53,105 nt of DNA from positions 825,716 to 878,820 of the forward strand of contig MNCI01008930.1 in NCBI GenBank assembly GCA_015680685.1, written 5' to 3'. Position numbers and translations under genes: made by a program. Source of the stretch: Gnetum montanum. Taxonomy: Eukaryota; Streptophyta; Gnetopsida; Gnetales; Gnetaceae. The first letter of the stretch is position 1. The number at the start of each line of letters is the position of its first letter. This document shows positions 43,390 through 53,105 of the stretch, one piece after another. The notes below the pieces were generated by a model that was given only the letters and a program-made list of their open reading frames with translations, was not told the DNA's origin and did not search any database.

Positions 43390-44420
43390 TGGATTGGAAA
43401 AATCATTGCCATGTAGATTAGCAAGCTTGAATGATCCATTTTAATAGGCCTTTATGACCAAGAAAGGCCCTTCCCAATTGGCTAAGAATTTATCCATAGG
43501 TTCATGAACATCCTTGAGAACCATGTCCCCTTTCTTGATCGGGCATTAATGCTGATTGTGACAATGTCTTTGCCATTTTTTTTCTTTGTACCACTCGATG
43601 CAATCAAGTGTTTGCATGTGCTCCTCCTCTATAGAGCTGAGTTCAATGATTTTCAACTCGTTGTTCTGAACCTCATCAATGAAGATTGAGAGGATTATAT
43701 GGAGTGATGGAACCTACAATTCAGTAGTCAACACTGCTTCAAATCCATACACAACACTATATGGAATCTTACCAGTTGCTATTCTACATGTCCTGTGGTA
43801 GGCCCATAGCATGTAAACTAGTTGTTCATGCCATCATCATTTGTTGTTGCTAATCATCCTCTTCAAAAGTTTGACGATGACTTTGTTTATAGCCTCTACT
43901 TGGCTATTCACCTATGGGCAGTATGGTGATGAAAAGGAATGCTTGATGGCAAGGTGTTTGTAAAAGGCTTTGGTTTCTACACTACTAAATTATGGCCCAT
44001 TGTCTGTGACTATAGTCATAGGTAGATCAAATCAGGTTACTATGTTGTCTAGAATAAATTTGCAAACATGTTGTGAGGTCATCTTCCTAAGAAGAATGGC
44101 TTCATCTTCCTAAGAGGACATAGGTTCAGTTGCAGTTATGATGAAGCTATGTTTTGTAGAAGACTTAGGTGTGATGGGCCCTATGATGTCCAACCCCCAA
44201 CATTGGAATGACCACATGATCTATGTAGTATGCAGTTCAGTTGGTGGCACATGCATTCAGTTGTCATGTCACTGACACACAACACACGTCTTGACTTTTG
44301 AAATGCAATCATGCTACGTGTAAGACCAATAATAGCCTAAGCATTTGATTTTTTCTACCATTGCCCAGGGTGCTATGTGACCTTTGCATAGTCCCTCATG
44401 GACTTGATCAACGATCATTC
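43390..44420 (-). pseudogene. Integrase of element B
   Basis: Minus strand. First Asp in LDIIGPITPK (about 44200), second Asp in TIVTDNGP with a following stop for Gln (about 44005), Glu in SQVEAINKVIVKLLKRM (about 43900), so the triad is present; LWAYHRT-like and C-terminal NWEGPFLVIKAY segments (about 43470) follow. Frames change several times. Same protein as the integrase of A, more decayed. Confidence 0.75.
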
Positions 44421-44799
44421 ATGCTTCGCTTCAGCTAACGTAGGTTAGCAGTATTCCATCATAGGATCTACGACATAAGGTGCTATCACCTACAAGGATG
44501 TACTATTGCAATCATTTTTGCACTACATCTTTTTGGGTAGTGGTTAAGTGTTGCAAAGGCTCACCCTATTTGAGGTACGTCTTAATATCATCATACCACT
44601 CCTGGGCATGAGCTGTGCTTGACATGGCAATCAATGTAATGCTTGTTGTTTGAGTAATAGGTTCAGTGCAATATGTTATCAAACTGAGTAAGGTAGAAAA
44701 CATGTTATGTGCTATGCTTAAGGCTAAGGTGGCTAATGCGTCAGTAATGGCATTTTAATTATGGGGAATATGTTGGACGTCTATGGTTACAAAATGCTT

Positions 44800-45110
44800 G
44801 AGCAGGTGTTTTGCCAAATCATAGTAAGGTTGTAAATGTTTTGCCTTGCAAGCATAAACCTCTATAATCTGGTTGACAAAAAGCTATGAATTTCCTTGGA
44901 TTACTATGTTTTGGATTCCTAGATCATGGACTGCTAAGATACCCTAAGGAGACCTCCATACTTTGCTACATTATTGGTGCAAGAAAATGCAAAGTGATAT
45001 GCAAAGGGTCGAATCTCCCTGGAGAGAAACGTGATGACTACAACAACACTACCCCCTTATGAGGTTGAAGAATTATCAAAGTGTAAAAGTACCTCAAATT
45101 TTGTAGGCAC
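44800..45110 (-). pseudogene. Archaeal-type RNase H of element B
   Basis: Minus strand. FEVLLHFDNSS (about 45095) keeps the first Asp. NNVAKYGGLLR (about 44970) has Gly for the catalytic Glu. After a frameshift, IQGNS*LFVNQIIEVYACKA has Asn for the last Asp. Two of three acidic residues are lost, against none in A. The domain confirms the Tat lineage. Confidence 0.75.
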
Positions 45111-45114
45111 TTGG

Positions 45115-45677
45115 CCTATGCTATTAGCATGCTCATCTAGAATTTCCAAATTTATTGTTGCTTGATCATCTATTGGGGAAGCCATGAGTTGTGTAGATAT
45201 TGCTTTACCTTTTGTGGATGCTTGTGGTATATACTGTAGGTTAAATTCTACAGTTATTGCTTTCCACCATGCAATTTCACTACTTCCATAAATATTTGTA
45301 GTAATAGTCCAAAGTACATTACTTTTTTAGATGATATTAACTTGACTATAGAAAAGATAATTTCTTCACTTCTAAAGTGCAAAAACTAGGACGAGGCAAT
45401 TCTTCTCTACATCATTATATTTCACCTTGTGGGACACTAATGCATGGCTTAAGTAGTAAATAGAGATCTCTGAGCCATCGTCTCTCTTTTGGCAAAGCAG
45501 AGAAGCAATGGACATGTGTGAGGTTTTAAGGTAAATGTAAAATGGCTTATCTCCTTATGGAGAATAGACTATTGGAAGTTGAGTAAGCTTCTTTTTGAGG
45601 TTGTCAAATGCCTCTTGGCATTGAGTTGTTCATTCAAAGTGGATCCCATTTTTGAGAAAATGTTGCATTGTCTACGA
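45115..45677 (-). pseudogene. First RNase H of element B
   Basis: Minus strand. TTQCQEAFDNLKKKL (about 45625), GDKPFYIYLKTSHMSIASLL (about 45565; again without the first catalytic Asp), YNDVEKNCLVLVFALQKLRNY (about 45415) and IISKSN-like sequence with a stop where Asp is usual. It shows the same missing acids as copy A, so that loss probably predates both insertions. Confidence 0.7.
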
Positions 45678-46739
45678 CTAATCAATTAACCTTGTGATAA
45701 ACCTATGAATGAATTGCAATCTACCTTGTAACCTGTGTAGCTTGTTAAGGTTTTCCAATGGTGCTAAGTTGGTAATAGCCTTAACCTTATCAAGGTCTAC
45801 ACATATGCCTTCTTTTGATACTACAAAGCCCAACATGTGACCGGTCTTGACATTGAAGACACATTTCTTGGGATTTTGCCTAAGTTCATGTCTAAGGCAA
45901 TGTTTGAGGACATGGTCTAAGCCATCTGCATGGTCATGAGCCACCTTGGACTTAATTGCTATGTCATCAACATAGTCATTGAGCAAGTCTAGAAGATAAT
46001 CACTAAATATATACATCATTTCACACTAGTAAGCTGCTCCTATATTCTTTGGTCTAAAAGGCATCATTATATAGCAAAATGTACTCCAAGGGGTCATGAA
46101 GATTGTGTTGAGCTGGTGCTTTGGGTTGATTTGAATCTAGTTGTACCTTGAGAACTTGTCCATGAAGGACAACAAAGCATGACAAGCCATAGTATTGATG
46201 AGTTGATCAATACTAGGCAACGGGAAATCATCTTTGATGGTCATTTTATTTAGGTCCCAGAATTCTATACAAATGCATATACTTCAGTTTTTCTTAGGAA
46301 CAACTATGATGTTTGAAACCCAATCTGCATAGTCAACTACTTAGATGAAACTAGCTTTGTAAAGCTTGGTGATTTCATTGCAAACTACCAACGCCACCTT
46401 AGGTTTGACCTTGCAAGTTTTTTATTTGACTAGCTTTACACAAGGATCAAGGATAATGTTATGTTGTATTATGCAAGGGTCTAGGCCTAGCATGTCCTCA
46501 TAGGACCATGTGAACACCTTGATGTTATCGTTAAGGACTTTAGTGATGCTTTGTTTGAGTTGAGGCTCTAACAAGGAACTAAGTTTCAGTGTCTTCACCT
46601 CACCTCTACATGTTACTACAAGGACTTCAATGAGGGGATCCTCAATTATGTCACCTACCTCTAGACCTAGAGCTCTAATTAGATGGTCTAGCCAATTTAG
46701 GGATGTCTCTAGGAATGCTACATGTGTGTCATAAGCCAC
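45678..46739 (-). pseudogene. Reverse transcriptase of element B
   Basis: Minus strand. Linker piece 46739-46422 (105 codons: FLETSLNWLDHLIRALGLEV; MLGLDPCIIQHNIILDPCV). RT blocks WVSNIIVVPKK (about 46325), DDFPLPSIDQLINTMA (about 46235), and the open piece 46019-45678 with YVDDIAIKSK, QNPKKCVFNVKTGHMLGFVV and LQGRLQFIHRF. The YVDD pair is intact. A few stops and changed residues; otherwise collinear with A. Confidence 0.8.
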
Positions 46740-47003
46740 GGGCTCAAAGTTTAGGAATTCAATGTTTATGCATCACATGGAATTACCATAAGGTCCAGTC
46801 AAGACCAAAGGTAAATGGAGACACTTGTATGAATTCATGTTGCAACCCTAGCAAGAATCCTACCAAACAACCAGAAAAATATCAAGTAGCACCTATCTTA
46901 ATGAAGCAAAATGCATAAGATAATGAAAACAATGCTAAAAATTTCACCTAACTATGCAATTGTGGGATCAGGTAAATAACTATGTAAACTAATTTTAGGA
47001 CTT

Positions 47004-47056
47004 TAGTTGGCCCTAGGGTTTCCAATTTAAGGTTGTAGTGGACCATGGACTGCATG
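47004..47056 (-). repeat. Minisatellite unit upstream of RT in element B
   Basis: TTTAAGGTTGTAGTGGACC on the plus strand (about 47030), the reverse complement of the GGTCCACYANNACCTTAAA unit found at 7779-8033 in A. Only one to two units remain. Confidence 0.6.
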
Positions 47057-47260
47057 AGACACAAGGCTAGAAAGGTTTTAAATGTGGGATTAGGCTAGGC
47101 ATTTATTGGAGAATCAGAAAAAATGAAAAAAAATTTCTAAGTTTGGAATGTTGGAAAAGTTAGAAAATTTTTCTAACATTGGGTGCTATGATCATCCCAT
47201 TTTATGCACAGGATATTGGATAGTATCAAAATGGGTGACATGTCCTTCACCTTGGAAAAG

Positions 47261-47269
47261 TATAAATAG
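47261..47269 (+). promoter_or_regulatory. TATA box of the antisense gene in element B
   Basis: TATAAATAG, about 520 bp from the RT linker and directed away from RT, at the same relative place as 7584-7593 in A. Confidence 0.55.
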
Positions 47270-48010
47270 GAGTTTTTACCATGGTCAACTTATCATTTTT
47301 AAAAGTTGAATAAATAGTCATAAAGTGTAGCATGACTAAGGTTAAGGGAGTTAGAGTGTAGCAATGAAGGAAAACAAAGAAAGAGTGTAGAAAACCACCA
47401 ATCATGCCATGCCATAGGAAATGCCAACACCCTAACATCACCAACATGGATGAGGGTAAACATGCATTGAGGTGCCTTCCCAAGGTGCACATAGAGGACC
47501 AAAGAGAGACACCGTTGGCAAGGTAAAGCACTACACTAACACTTGTTATTTTTTTTCCTTTTTAACTTCAAGGTTTTTGTGTCTTAGAGGTGACCTACCT
47601 TGGACAAGGACCACCTCCATTACTATGGTTGCTATTGTGGCCATGGATACGAAGAGAGAGTGAGTGTGATGGACTTTTGTGGGTTTTTGGAATTTTGGAT
47701 TTTTTTTTGCATGAGTTTTTTCTATGCACCATATGTGGCATAGAAGAAGGGTTTTCTATGTACTGCACGTGATACAAAATAGGAACTTTTGGCATCCCAC
47801 ATGTGGTGTAGGGATAAGGTAGAAATGGTTTTTGTACATATTTTTTTATTTGTCTTGGCTATGGCCATGATGGTTGGAAGACATGAACACAGAGCACAAC
47901 AGTCAAGGTTAAGCAACGCCAAGCACCAGAGCATACCAGAGTGGTTAGGGTGACCACGAGGGTCATGGCTATCATGCTTAGATTTTTACTTGGTTATTCT
48001 ACTTTGATAT
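47270..48010 (+). pseudogene. Start of the antisense gene of element B, truncated by element C
   Basis: Plus strand, opposite to pol of B. GTAGCATGAC and GTGTAGCAATG near 47327-47378 and the stretch GGATGAGGGTAAACATGCAT (about 47450) match the transcribed start of the antisense gene in A; GTTGCTATTGTGGCCATGG (about 47627) matches its following region. Frames are too broken for a protein. The unit is cut at 48010 by the LTR of C. Confidence 0.45.
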
Positions 48011-48538
48011 TGATGAGTGGCGAGGTACCCCTACACTCAACTATATGAATACAAGAATTTCACGCACAATTCATTCGAACTCCAAGGACTAAGTGCTTAC
48101 GCGCCTTGATGGAACACTCAGGGTTAATCAATCGTTGTCTTCCCAAACTTACTTGTATTGTCACAGTTGTATGGTTAGTTAAGCTTGAGGTATATGATTT
48201 TTATAACTTTTTTCTTTTTTATGTCTTCTACTAATAAAGGAGAGGGAGAGAGAAATAAGTGGCCAACTTACATTAAATATTCATTAACTAGTTTCTAGAT
48301 GTTCCTAACACTAGTATTCATTCCCACTTGCTATACACATCTTGAACCAGTGCAACATTACTAGGATTACCAAACGTTAATCATTACTAGGTTACCAAGT
48401 ACCACACGCATGCTCGAAGTGGTCATACTGAGTGTATTTAACTAAGGGGGTTAAAGGTTGAGAGAAATATTAATTAATTAGGAAAGCATTAAACAATNCA
48501 TGTATGTGATATCACGTACATGATATCGCGGCTCATCA
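48011..48538 (-). mobile_element. 3' LTR of element C (incomplete at an N)
   Basis: On the minus strand TGATGAGCCGCGATATC (48538) to CGCCACTCATCA (48011). The part from 48480 down aligns with the second half of LTR G (GTTTGGTAA, CAAGATGTGTA, ACTCATCA). The N at 48498 follows only 40 bp of U3; compared with 802 bp in G, some 270 bp including the TATA region are probably missing from the assembly. Confidence 0.7.
48499..48522. repeat. Near-perfect 24-bp palindrome beside the N at 48498
   Basis: CATGTATGTGAT pairs with ATCACGTACATG, 11 of 12 positions. It lies in U3 of the C LTR and stands next to the assembly join. Confidence 0.8.
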
Positions 48539-48539
48539 T

Positions 48540-48914
48540 ACCCCATGACTGAATGAAAATGCGTCCTCAAGTTCCTTACAAAATATTGGGAAGGTATGGG
48601 ATTACTGACTTGAATGATAACTAGTGGTGAATGGGATGACATGTGAATGGATCAACATTACAGTACATGACAACATTAGTGTTCATAACCACAAGAGTGA
48701 ACACTATACACAATTGACATCCAGCCTTATTTGGCATATGAGAGAGAATAGAGAGAGAGAAAAGTAGAAGTCGTGTTGCTTCCGATGCCAATATTGCACC
48801 TTCAGTTGTCCATCCATGAATGTGCCATCAATGTTGTTCTTTGCACAACCGTTCTAACACCAGTCCATCCTAAGTGTTTCCTCTAGGTCTAGTCCATTGT
48901 TGTATGATTCCCAT
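48540..48914 (-). pseudogene. Remnant of ORF2 in element C
   Basis: ATG at 48914-48912 directly follows GTGTGTGTAG, the same TAG-ATGG junction as the ORF2 start of element E. The first codons (MGIIQQWTRPRGN) resemble the basic RPRG N-terminus of that protein. After about 370 bp the internal region ends (TTGAGGACGCATTTTC near 48570, as in E), so nearly all of ORF2 is deleted. Confidence 0.45.
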
Positions 48915-50490
48915 CTACACACACAACACAGTCACATATGAGCAAGGATAAGTAAATCACAATACAGTTGATACCTTGCCTCGGTCTAAGATCTATTGAC
49001 TGAGTTGTGATATGGCCAATATGGATTCTAGAGATATAACAGTGGTGACTACCCAAGGTGTGGGGGTTAGGAAAAATTGAAAAAACTAGACCAAGGCCCC
49101 CATGACTAAGAGTGATCCTCCGGTAGCGATACAATGGAAAAAGATAAGGAATAAGAAAGATGGAGAAAAAGAAACAACGACAATGCCAATAAAATGGATG
49201 TCAAACATGGGAATGAAAAAAAAAATGTTGATTGCAAAATTTTTTAAGGGAAAGAAGTTAACTGATGAACCAAGTAGGAATGCTAGTGGGTCCTCCCCAA
49301 AGTAGGCTCATGCCCTTTATGCCCTAACAAACTCACATTCAAAGAGTCCGTAGGCTCTGAAAATTTCATTTGGGAGCAAGAGTTAAAGACTTAACCCCAA
49401 GAATTCACCAAAGAGAAAACAATGCATCAATCAAAATATAGACTACTGATACAACCTACAATGAGGTGGAAAATGGAGAAAGAATGATGGGGAGAAGAGA
49501 ATGGAATGGGGTCCCAAGAACAAGGTGGTGTAGCCCCTTGTCTATTTATGGTTAATGTGACTGAGTAGATCTTATTCCAAATCTAGCCTCAAACAATCCA
49601 CATCTAGTGACTTCGCATTAATACACTTGGCCAACCCATCCACTTGAAGTAATAAGAATGCTTCCACCAAAGAGTCACCACCATTCCGAGAAAACACGAA
49701 AGGAAAAAGTAGGAAGTGAGAAAGGGCCTTAGTTAGAGGGAACATATTTGTTTAGTTCCATAACTAGTGCTCATAGTCTAGATGATTATTTTTTCTAAGG
49801 GGTGTGCTTTGAGTTCTCACTGTGTTTTTTTTTCGTGAGAACCACACCATGCAAAGACTTATTTTTATTGGCTTAGCTTCTTGATAATGGAGCAATGTTA
49901 GAATGGTAAGGAAAAATCAAGAAGAAAAAATCCAAGCACCCAAGAGAATAGACAAAAAAAATTCATCAAATCCCTTTGAAGTCACACATTTTTCAATCCT
50001 TGAGTCCTTCCTTAGTTTGAGAAATGCCCAATCACCAATTCGTTAATAGTTTTATTATTAAAGAAAGGGACTGTACAGTTCTAAGCTAATAGAGACCATA
50101 GAAATTTATGAATGCATGGATGACATGGACTCATTGCTTGTTATATCAAAAGAACCATACCTTAGTATCAACATTATAACTCAAAGGTAAAAACCAAACA
50201 TTAGCAATCGATAGAATACAGTTCATACCACCATTAGGAGCACTTATTAGGTGACGAATCTAACAAAACATAAACAACAAACAAGGATAAAAAAAAGAAC
50301 AAGAACAAAAATAAAAACAATTAAAATAAATAGTCACACAAATAAATAAAAATTTATAAATGATGTTGTAAAACAAAAAAAAAGAAAAGTTAAAGAAATT
50401 TGTAAAATAAAAATTTGAAAAGGAACTAATGGCTTCAAATGGTTAGTAGAGGTGGTCGTCTCTCCCATGACTGAGTTGGAAGGAGGAGAT
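48915..50490 (-). other. Spacer between pol and ORF2 remnant of element C
   Basis: Non-coding, T-rich on the minus strand near pol (50250-50420) as in element E. Scattered short ORFs on both strands lack similarity to E and are not credible. It could act as an intron of a spliced ORF2 message. Confidence 0.5.
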
Positions 50491-51600
50491 CTAAAATAGT
50501 GAGCAAGGGTGTCCCTTCTCAGAGGTATTATGTGCACTGACTATTCTAAATTCATGAAAGGGTTTGGTCTGTTGCACATTGACTAACAATCTCTTATTAG
50601 GGCTCTCAGGTTTGTATATGGTCATGGCCCCTGAAGGAAAGGTTGTATGAATAATGTAAGGTCCTTCCCACAGTGTTTGAAATTTTGTGCATTGTGGCAC
50701 ATGTGTGGGGTTCCAATAGAGAACCTTATCTCTTGGTTGATACTTAACCTTTCAAATCTTCAAGTCATGATATTGCTTATTATATGCCTTGTGCAACTCA
50801 TTTTATGATAGGGCAGCTAATCGATTTTTGTCTAGCACATTTAATGTTTCCAACCTTTGTTTTTGTGCTAGATCAAGATTGAGGTGGAGATCACAAGCCA
50901 TTGATAGTGTATGGAGCTCAATTTGAATTGAAAGCATTGGAAGCTTTCTGTACACTAACTCATAGGGAGAGTAGCCTATAGGGAGTTTCCAGGTGGAGCG
51001 GTATGCCCAAATAGCATCATTTAGTTTAGTGCTACAATCTCGCCTATAATTGCTAATTGTCCTAGTCAATATTTTGGTGATCTCCCTGTTGGTGACCTCA
51101 GCTTGTCCGTTAGCTTGGGGGTGATAAGGTGTAGTTAATTTATGTTCAACCCCTAAGAATTGCATTGACTTTCAAAAATTTGCACCTGTGAAGTGTGTTC
51201 CATTATCCGAGATAAGTGCACATGGCATACCAAACCTATTTATGATTTTTTGTTGCATAAATCATGCAGCTGTAGATGATGTGCAGTCTGTAATAGTAGC
51301 TACTTCAACCCATTTCATTAGATATTCTACGACAACTATAATGTAAACTTTTCCATTGGACATTGGTGTAATGGGCCCCATAAAGTCTATTCCCCAAATA
51401 TCGAAGTGTTCTAACAATTGAATCCATTGTTGTAGGCCCTCTATTTTAGTAGTCATTTCCCCATCACATTGATAGCGCTCACAAGATTAAACAAATTGAT
51501 GGGCATCCCAAAATAATTTTGGCCAGTAATATCCTACAAGCAAGATCTTAATAGCCGTTCGTCTCCCTGCATAGTGATCCCCATAAGGGACCTCATGAGA
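50491..51600 (-). pseudogene. Integrase of element C
   Basis: Minus strand. HHCC finger: SHEVPYGDHYAG (about 51590) keeps both His; SCERYQC has Tyr for the second Cys (TGT to TAT). Core: GIDFMGPI (first Asp, about 51390), ALISDNGTHFTGANF (second Asp, about 51215), PYHPQANGQAEVTNREI (Glu, about 51075); the triad is intact. AIWAYRSTWKLPIGYSPYEL (about 50995) follows, and the C-terminus FQTLWEGPYIIHTTFPSGAM (about 50680) ends at 50491. Open pieces 51456-51262, 51165-50803 and 50700-50491 are separated by single stops. Confidence 0.85.
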
Positions 51601-52430
51601 ATCTTAGAGAAATCTTAGTTGGTCTACCTTAGGTACTCACCATCAAACCAAGCCATCAGAACACACTTTGTAAAGTTGTCCATTGATCTCCATGAAGTAC
51701 TTGGCTTTGTGAAGAAACTGTTGTTTCTTCCTAAAGTCCAGCTCCTGTGATGTTTGTTGAGTAAGGAGATAGGTGAGAATGCTACTATACCAGTTTGTCT
51801 TAGTGGGTTGGTTATTCACTAGAATGGCAAAGAGGGCTTCATCAAGAAAATGATCAGACATTACATATTCATCCTCTTTGTTGTCCCAGTGCAATTGAGA
51901 TAAATGATCTGCAACTATGTTCTTGGTGCCTTTTTGATTAATCATCATTAGATCGAACTCCTATAGGATTACCAGCCATCGTATACTACAAGGGCTAACC
52001 GTTGGCTTGTTCATGAGGAATCGGATTGCACTATGATCCATGTGGATGAACACTTTGTAACCTAACACATAGTGCCTAAACTTATCCAGTGAAAACACTA
52101 TAGCCATTAATTCTTTCTCTATAGTTGTGTAGTTAATTTGTGCACCAACAATTCTTCTACTTGCACAGTGGATGTAGTAAGGGAATTTTTGGTCATCTAA
52201 CTAAGTAATTGGATGTGTTAGTCATTATGTGGAATGGTCTGGACCAATTAGGACCTTGTAGAATGGGAGTTTCTACAAGCTTTTATTTTATAGTTTGGAA
52301 TGCTCATTCACATTCTCTGGTCCACTCAAATGGTACATCCTTCTTTGTTAGCTCTACCAATGGTTTGGTAATGTTGGAGAAGTTCTCAATGAATCTCCTA
52401 TAGTAGTTAGTGTCGAAGGAATAACTAAAT
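51601..52430 (-). pseudogene. RNase H of element C
   Basis: Minus strand. [20 protein letters not shown] (about 52395) and FEWTREC (about 52330) connect to RT. INYTTIEKELMAIVFSLDKF (Glu, about 52130), VFIHMDHSAIRFLMNK (Asp, about 52060) and the open piece 51948-51643 beginning MMINQKGTKNIVADHLSQLH (final Asp and end of the domain) follow. The last piece continues into the linker before the integrase zinc finger. A frameshift lies near 52210. There is no second RNase H, as expected for Athila-like elements. Confidence 0.8.
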
Positions 52431-52909
52431 GTCCTTGAAAGTTTTTGATTATCGGGTGATTCCTTGGATGACCCTACTTTTATCTGTGTCTACCTCTATT
52501 CCTACGTGTGAAACATTATGTCCAAGTACTACACCTTCTTGGACCATTAAATGGATTTTTTCCTAGTTGAGCCTTAAATTAGTTTTTATGCATCTTTTCA
52601 GCACTTGCTCTAATCGGTCCAAGGCTTGATCAAAACTTGTTCCATAGGTGTAGAAGTCATCCATAAAGACTTCCACTCCATTCCCTATCTACTGTTAGAA
52701 TATGCTTAGAACTACGCGTTGAAACATGGCAGGAACATTGCACAAGCCAAACGACATTTTTTTATATGTAAACATTCCCCAAGGAATAGTAAATGTTGTC
52801 TTGGCTTGATCTTCTGGTGCTATCCATATTTGGTTGTATTCACTCTAGCCATCCAGAAAATTGTAATAGCGATGCCCTGCTATGATGTCTAGGACTTGGT
52901 CAATGAATG
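52431..52909 (-). pseudogene. Reverse transcriptase of element C, interrupted
   Basis: Minus strand. Begins at the insertion site with FIDQVLDIIAGHRYYNFLDG (same block as 20950 in E), then NQIWIAPEDQAKTTFTIPWG, MFTYKKMSFGLCNVPAMFQR, VEVFMDDFYTYG (catalytic Asp pair, about 52670) and [15 protein letters not shown] (about 52530). Four to six stops, each at an expected Gln or Trp. The N-terminal half of RT lies on the other side of the inserted family H LTR. Confidence 0.85.
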
Positions 52910-53105
52910 TGTTGGCGACTGTTTGGGACGCGACCGCCAACGAGTGTCCTCGAATAGGATTTAGGTGCCTGCTGGTCTCTAGCAACACCAAGGCCCAGAT
53001 ACCTCCAAATAACTCAGTAGTTAATGTGAGTATGTGTGTGTGCTATTGCGGCGTGCGGTTGTATGAAATGTGACAATTTCGTTGTGTGTGAACTACAAAT
53101 GACTT
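52910..53105. repeat. LTR terminus, family H (right copy)
   Basis: TGTTGGCGACTG starts directly after RT sequence of element C. Reverse complement of 885-1080. It keeps many CpG sites (GGGACGCGACCGCC near 52924; CGGCGTGCGG near 53049), in contrast to the left copy and the rest of the window, which points to a younger insertion. The window ends inside it. Confidence 0.75.

Larger units (their letters stand above)
32896..48010 (-). mobile_element. Element B: Tat lineage, second copy, minus strand
   Basis: Read from high to low coordinates: beginning of the antisense unit (on plus, 47261-48010), RT, RNase H, archaeal-type RNase H, integrase, minisatellite (43318-42998), 3' non-coding region, PPT (41445-41431) and 3' LTR (41430-39952 and 33334-32896, split by element F). 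Every part aligns with element A. The 5' half is cut off by the insertion of element C at 48010/48011. Confidence 0.8.
48011..52909 (-). mobile_element. Element C: Athila-like Ty3/gypsy, minus strand
   Basis: From high to low coordinates: RT, RNase H, integrase, spacer, remnant of ORF2 and 3' LTR. Same order as element E. The RT is interrupted at 52909/52910 by a family H LTR, so gag, protease and the 5' LTR lie beyond the window. It is inserted in the antisense unit of B. Best preserved pol in the window. Confidence 0.8.

Noticed and set aside
47247-47795. Short ORFs on both strands with Cys/His-rich or Ser-rich proteins
   Set aside because: No similarity between strands or to copy A in protein; the DNA-level match is to the start of the antisense unit only.
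1-53105. CRISPR array, bacterial operon or host plant gene
   Set aside because: No regular spacer-repeat arrays; the sequence is plant retroelement DNA; no non-element protein domain was recognised on either strand.

Overview
The window is a stretch of repeat-rich nuclear DNA from a seed plant. It is AT-rich, has no host gene that I can recognise, and consists almost entirely of old, mutated LTR retrotransposons nested in one another. The element types (a Ty3/gypsy Tat-lineage family with two RNase H domains, an Athila-like family with an extra ORF after pol, and a Ty1/copia fragment), long diverged LTRs and the lack of genes fit a very large genome such as a gymnosperm. That assignment is inference. 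Nearly every in-frame stop lies where Gln or Trp is expected (CAA/CAG to TAA/TAG, TGG to TGA/TAG), the pattern left by cytosine methylation and deamination.

Layout, left to right. 1-1080: end of an LTR (family H). 1081-15481: element A, plus strand, Tat lineage: gag/protease, an antisense gene, RT, RNase H, second (archaeal-type) RNase H, integrase, minisatellite, PPT and a 2.0 kb 3' LTR. A sits inside fragment D (15482-16550, minus, Athila-like pol). 16551-18695: 5' half of a Ty1/copia element. 18696-29338: element E, plus, Athila-like: gag, protease, pol, a 2 kb spacer, a 2.8 kb sense ORF2 and an LTR. 29339-31663: unassigned AT-rich DNA. 31664-32895: 5' LTR, PBS and leader of an Athila-like element G. 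32896-48010: element B, minus strand, same family as A, inserted in G; its 3' LTR is split by element F (33335-39951: two LTRs, gag-protease, no RT). 48011-52909: element C, minus, Athila-like, inserted in B. 52910-53105: a second family H LTR end, inverted relative to the first, inserted in the RT of C.

Two accessory modules are the most interesting content. First, the A/B family carries a separate transcription unit on the opposite strand between protease and RT, with its own TATA box, candidate introns, an acidic repeat region and a leucine zipper; its promoter end is conserved in copy B. A 27-60 bp minisatellite with the core ACCTTAAACTAG separates the coding blocks of A and follows pol in both copies. 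Second, the Athila-like elements carry a coiled-coil ORF2 in the env position whose ATG directly follows a TAG that could be a splice acceptor; the junction is conserved between E and C.

The assembly has eight single-N joins. Four are flanked by direct duplications of 41-55 bp, and one by a perfect 128-bp inverted duplication exactly where F has lost its pol. These look like assembly artefacts and should not be read as biology.
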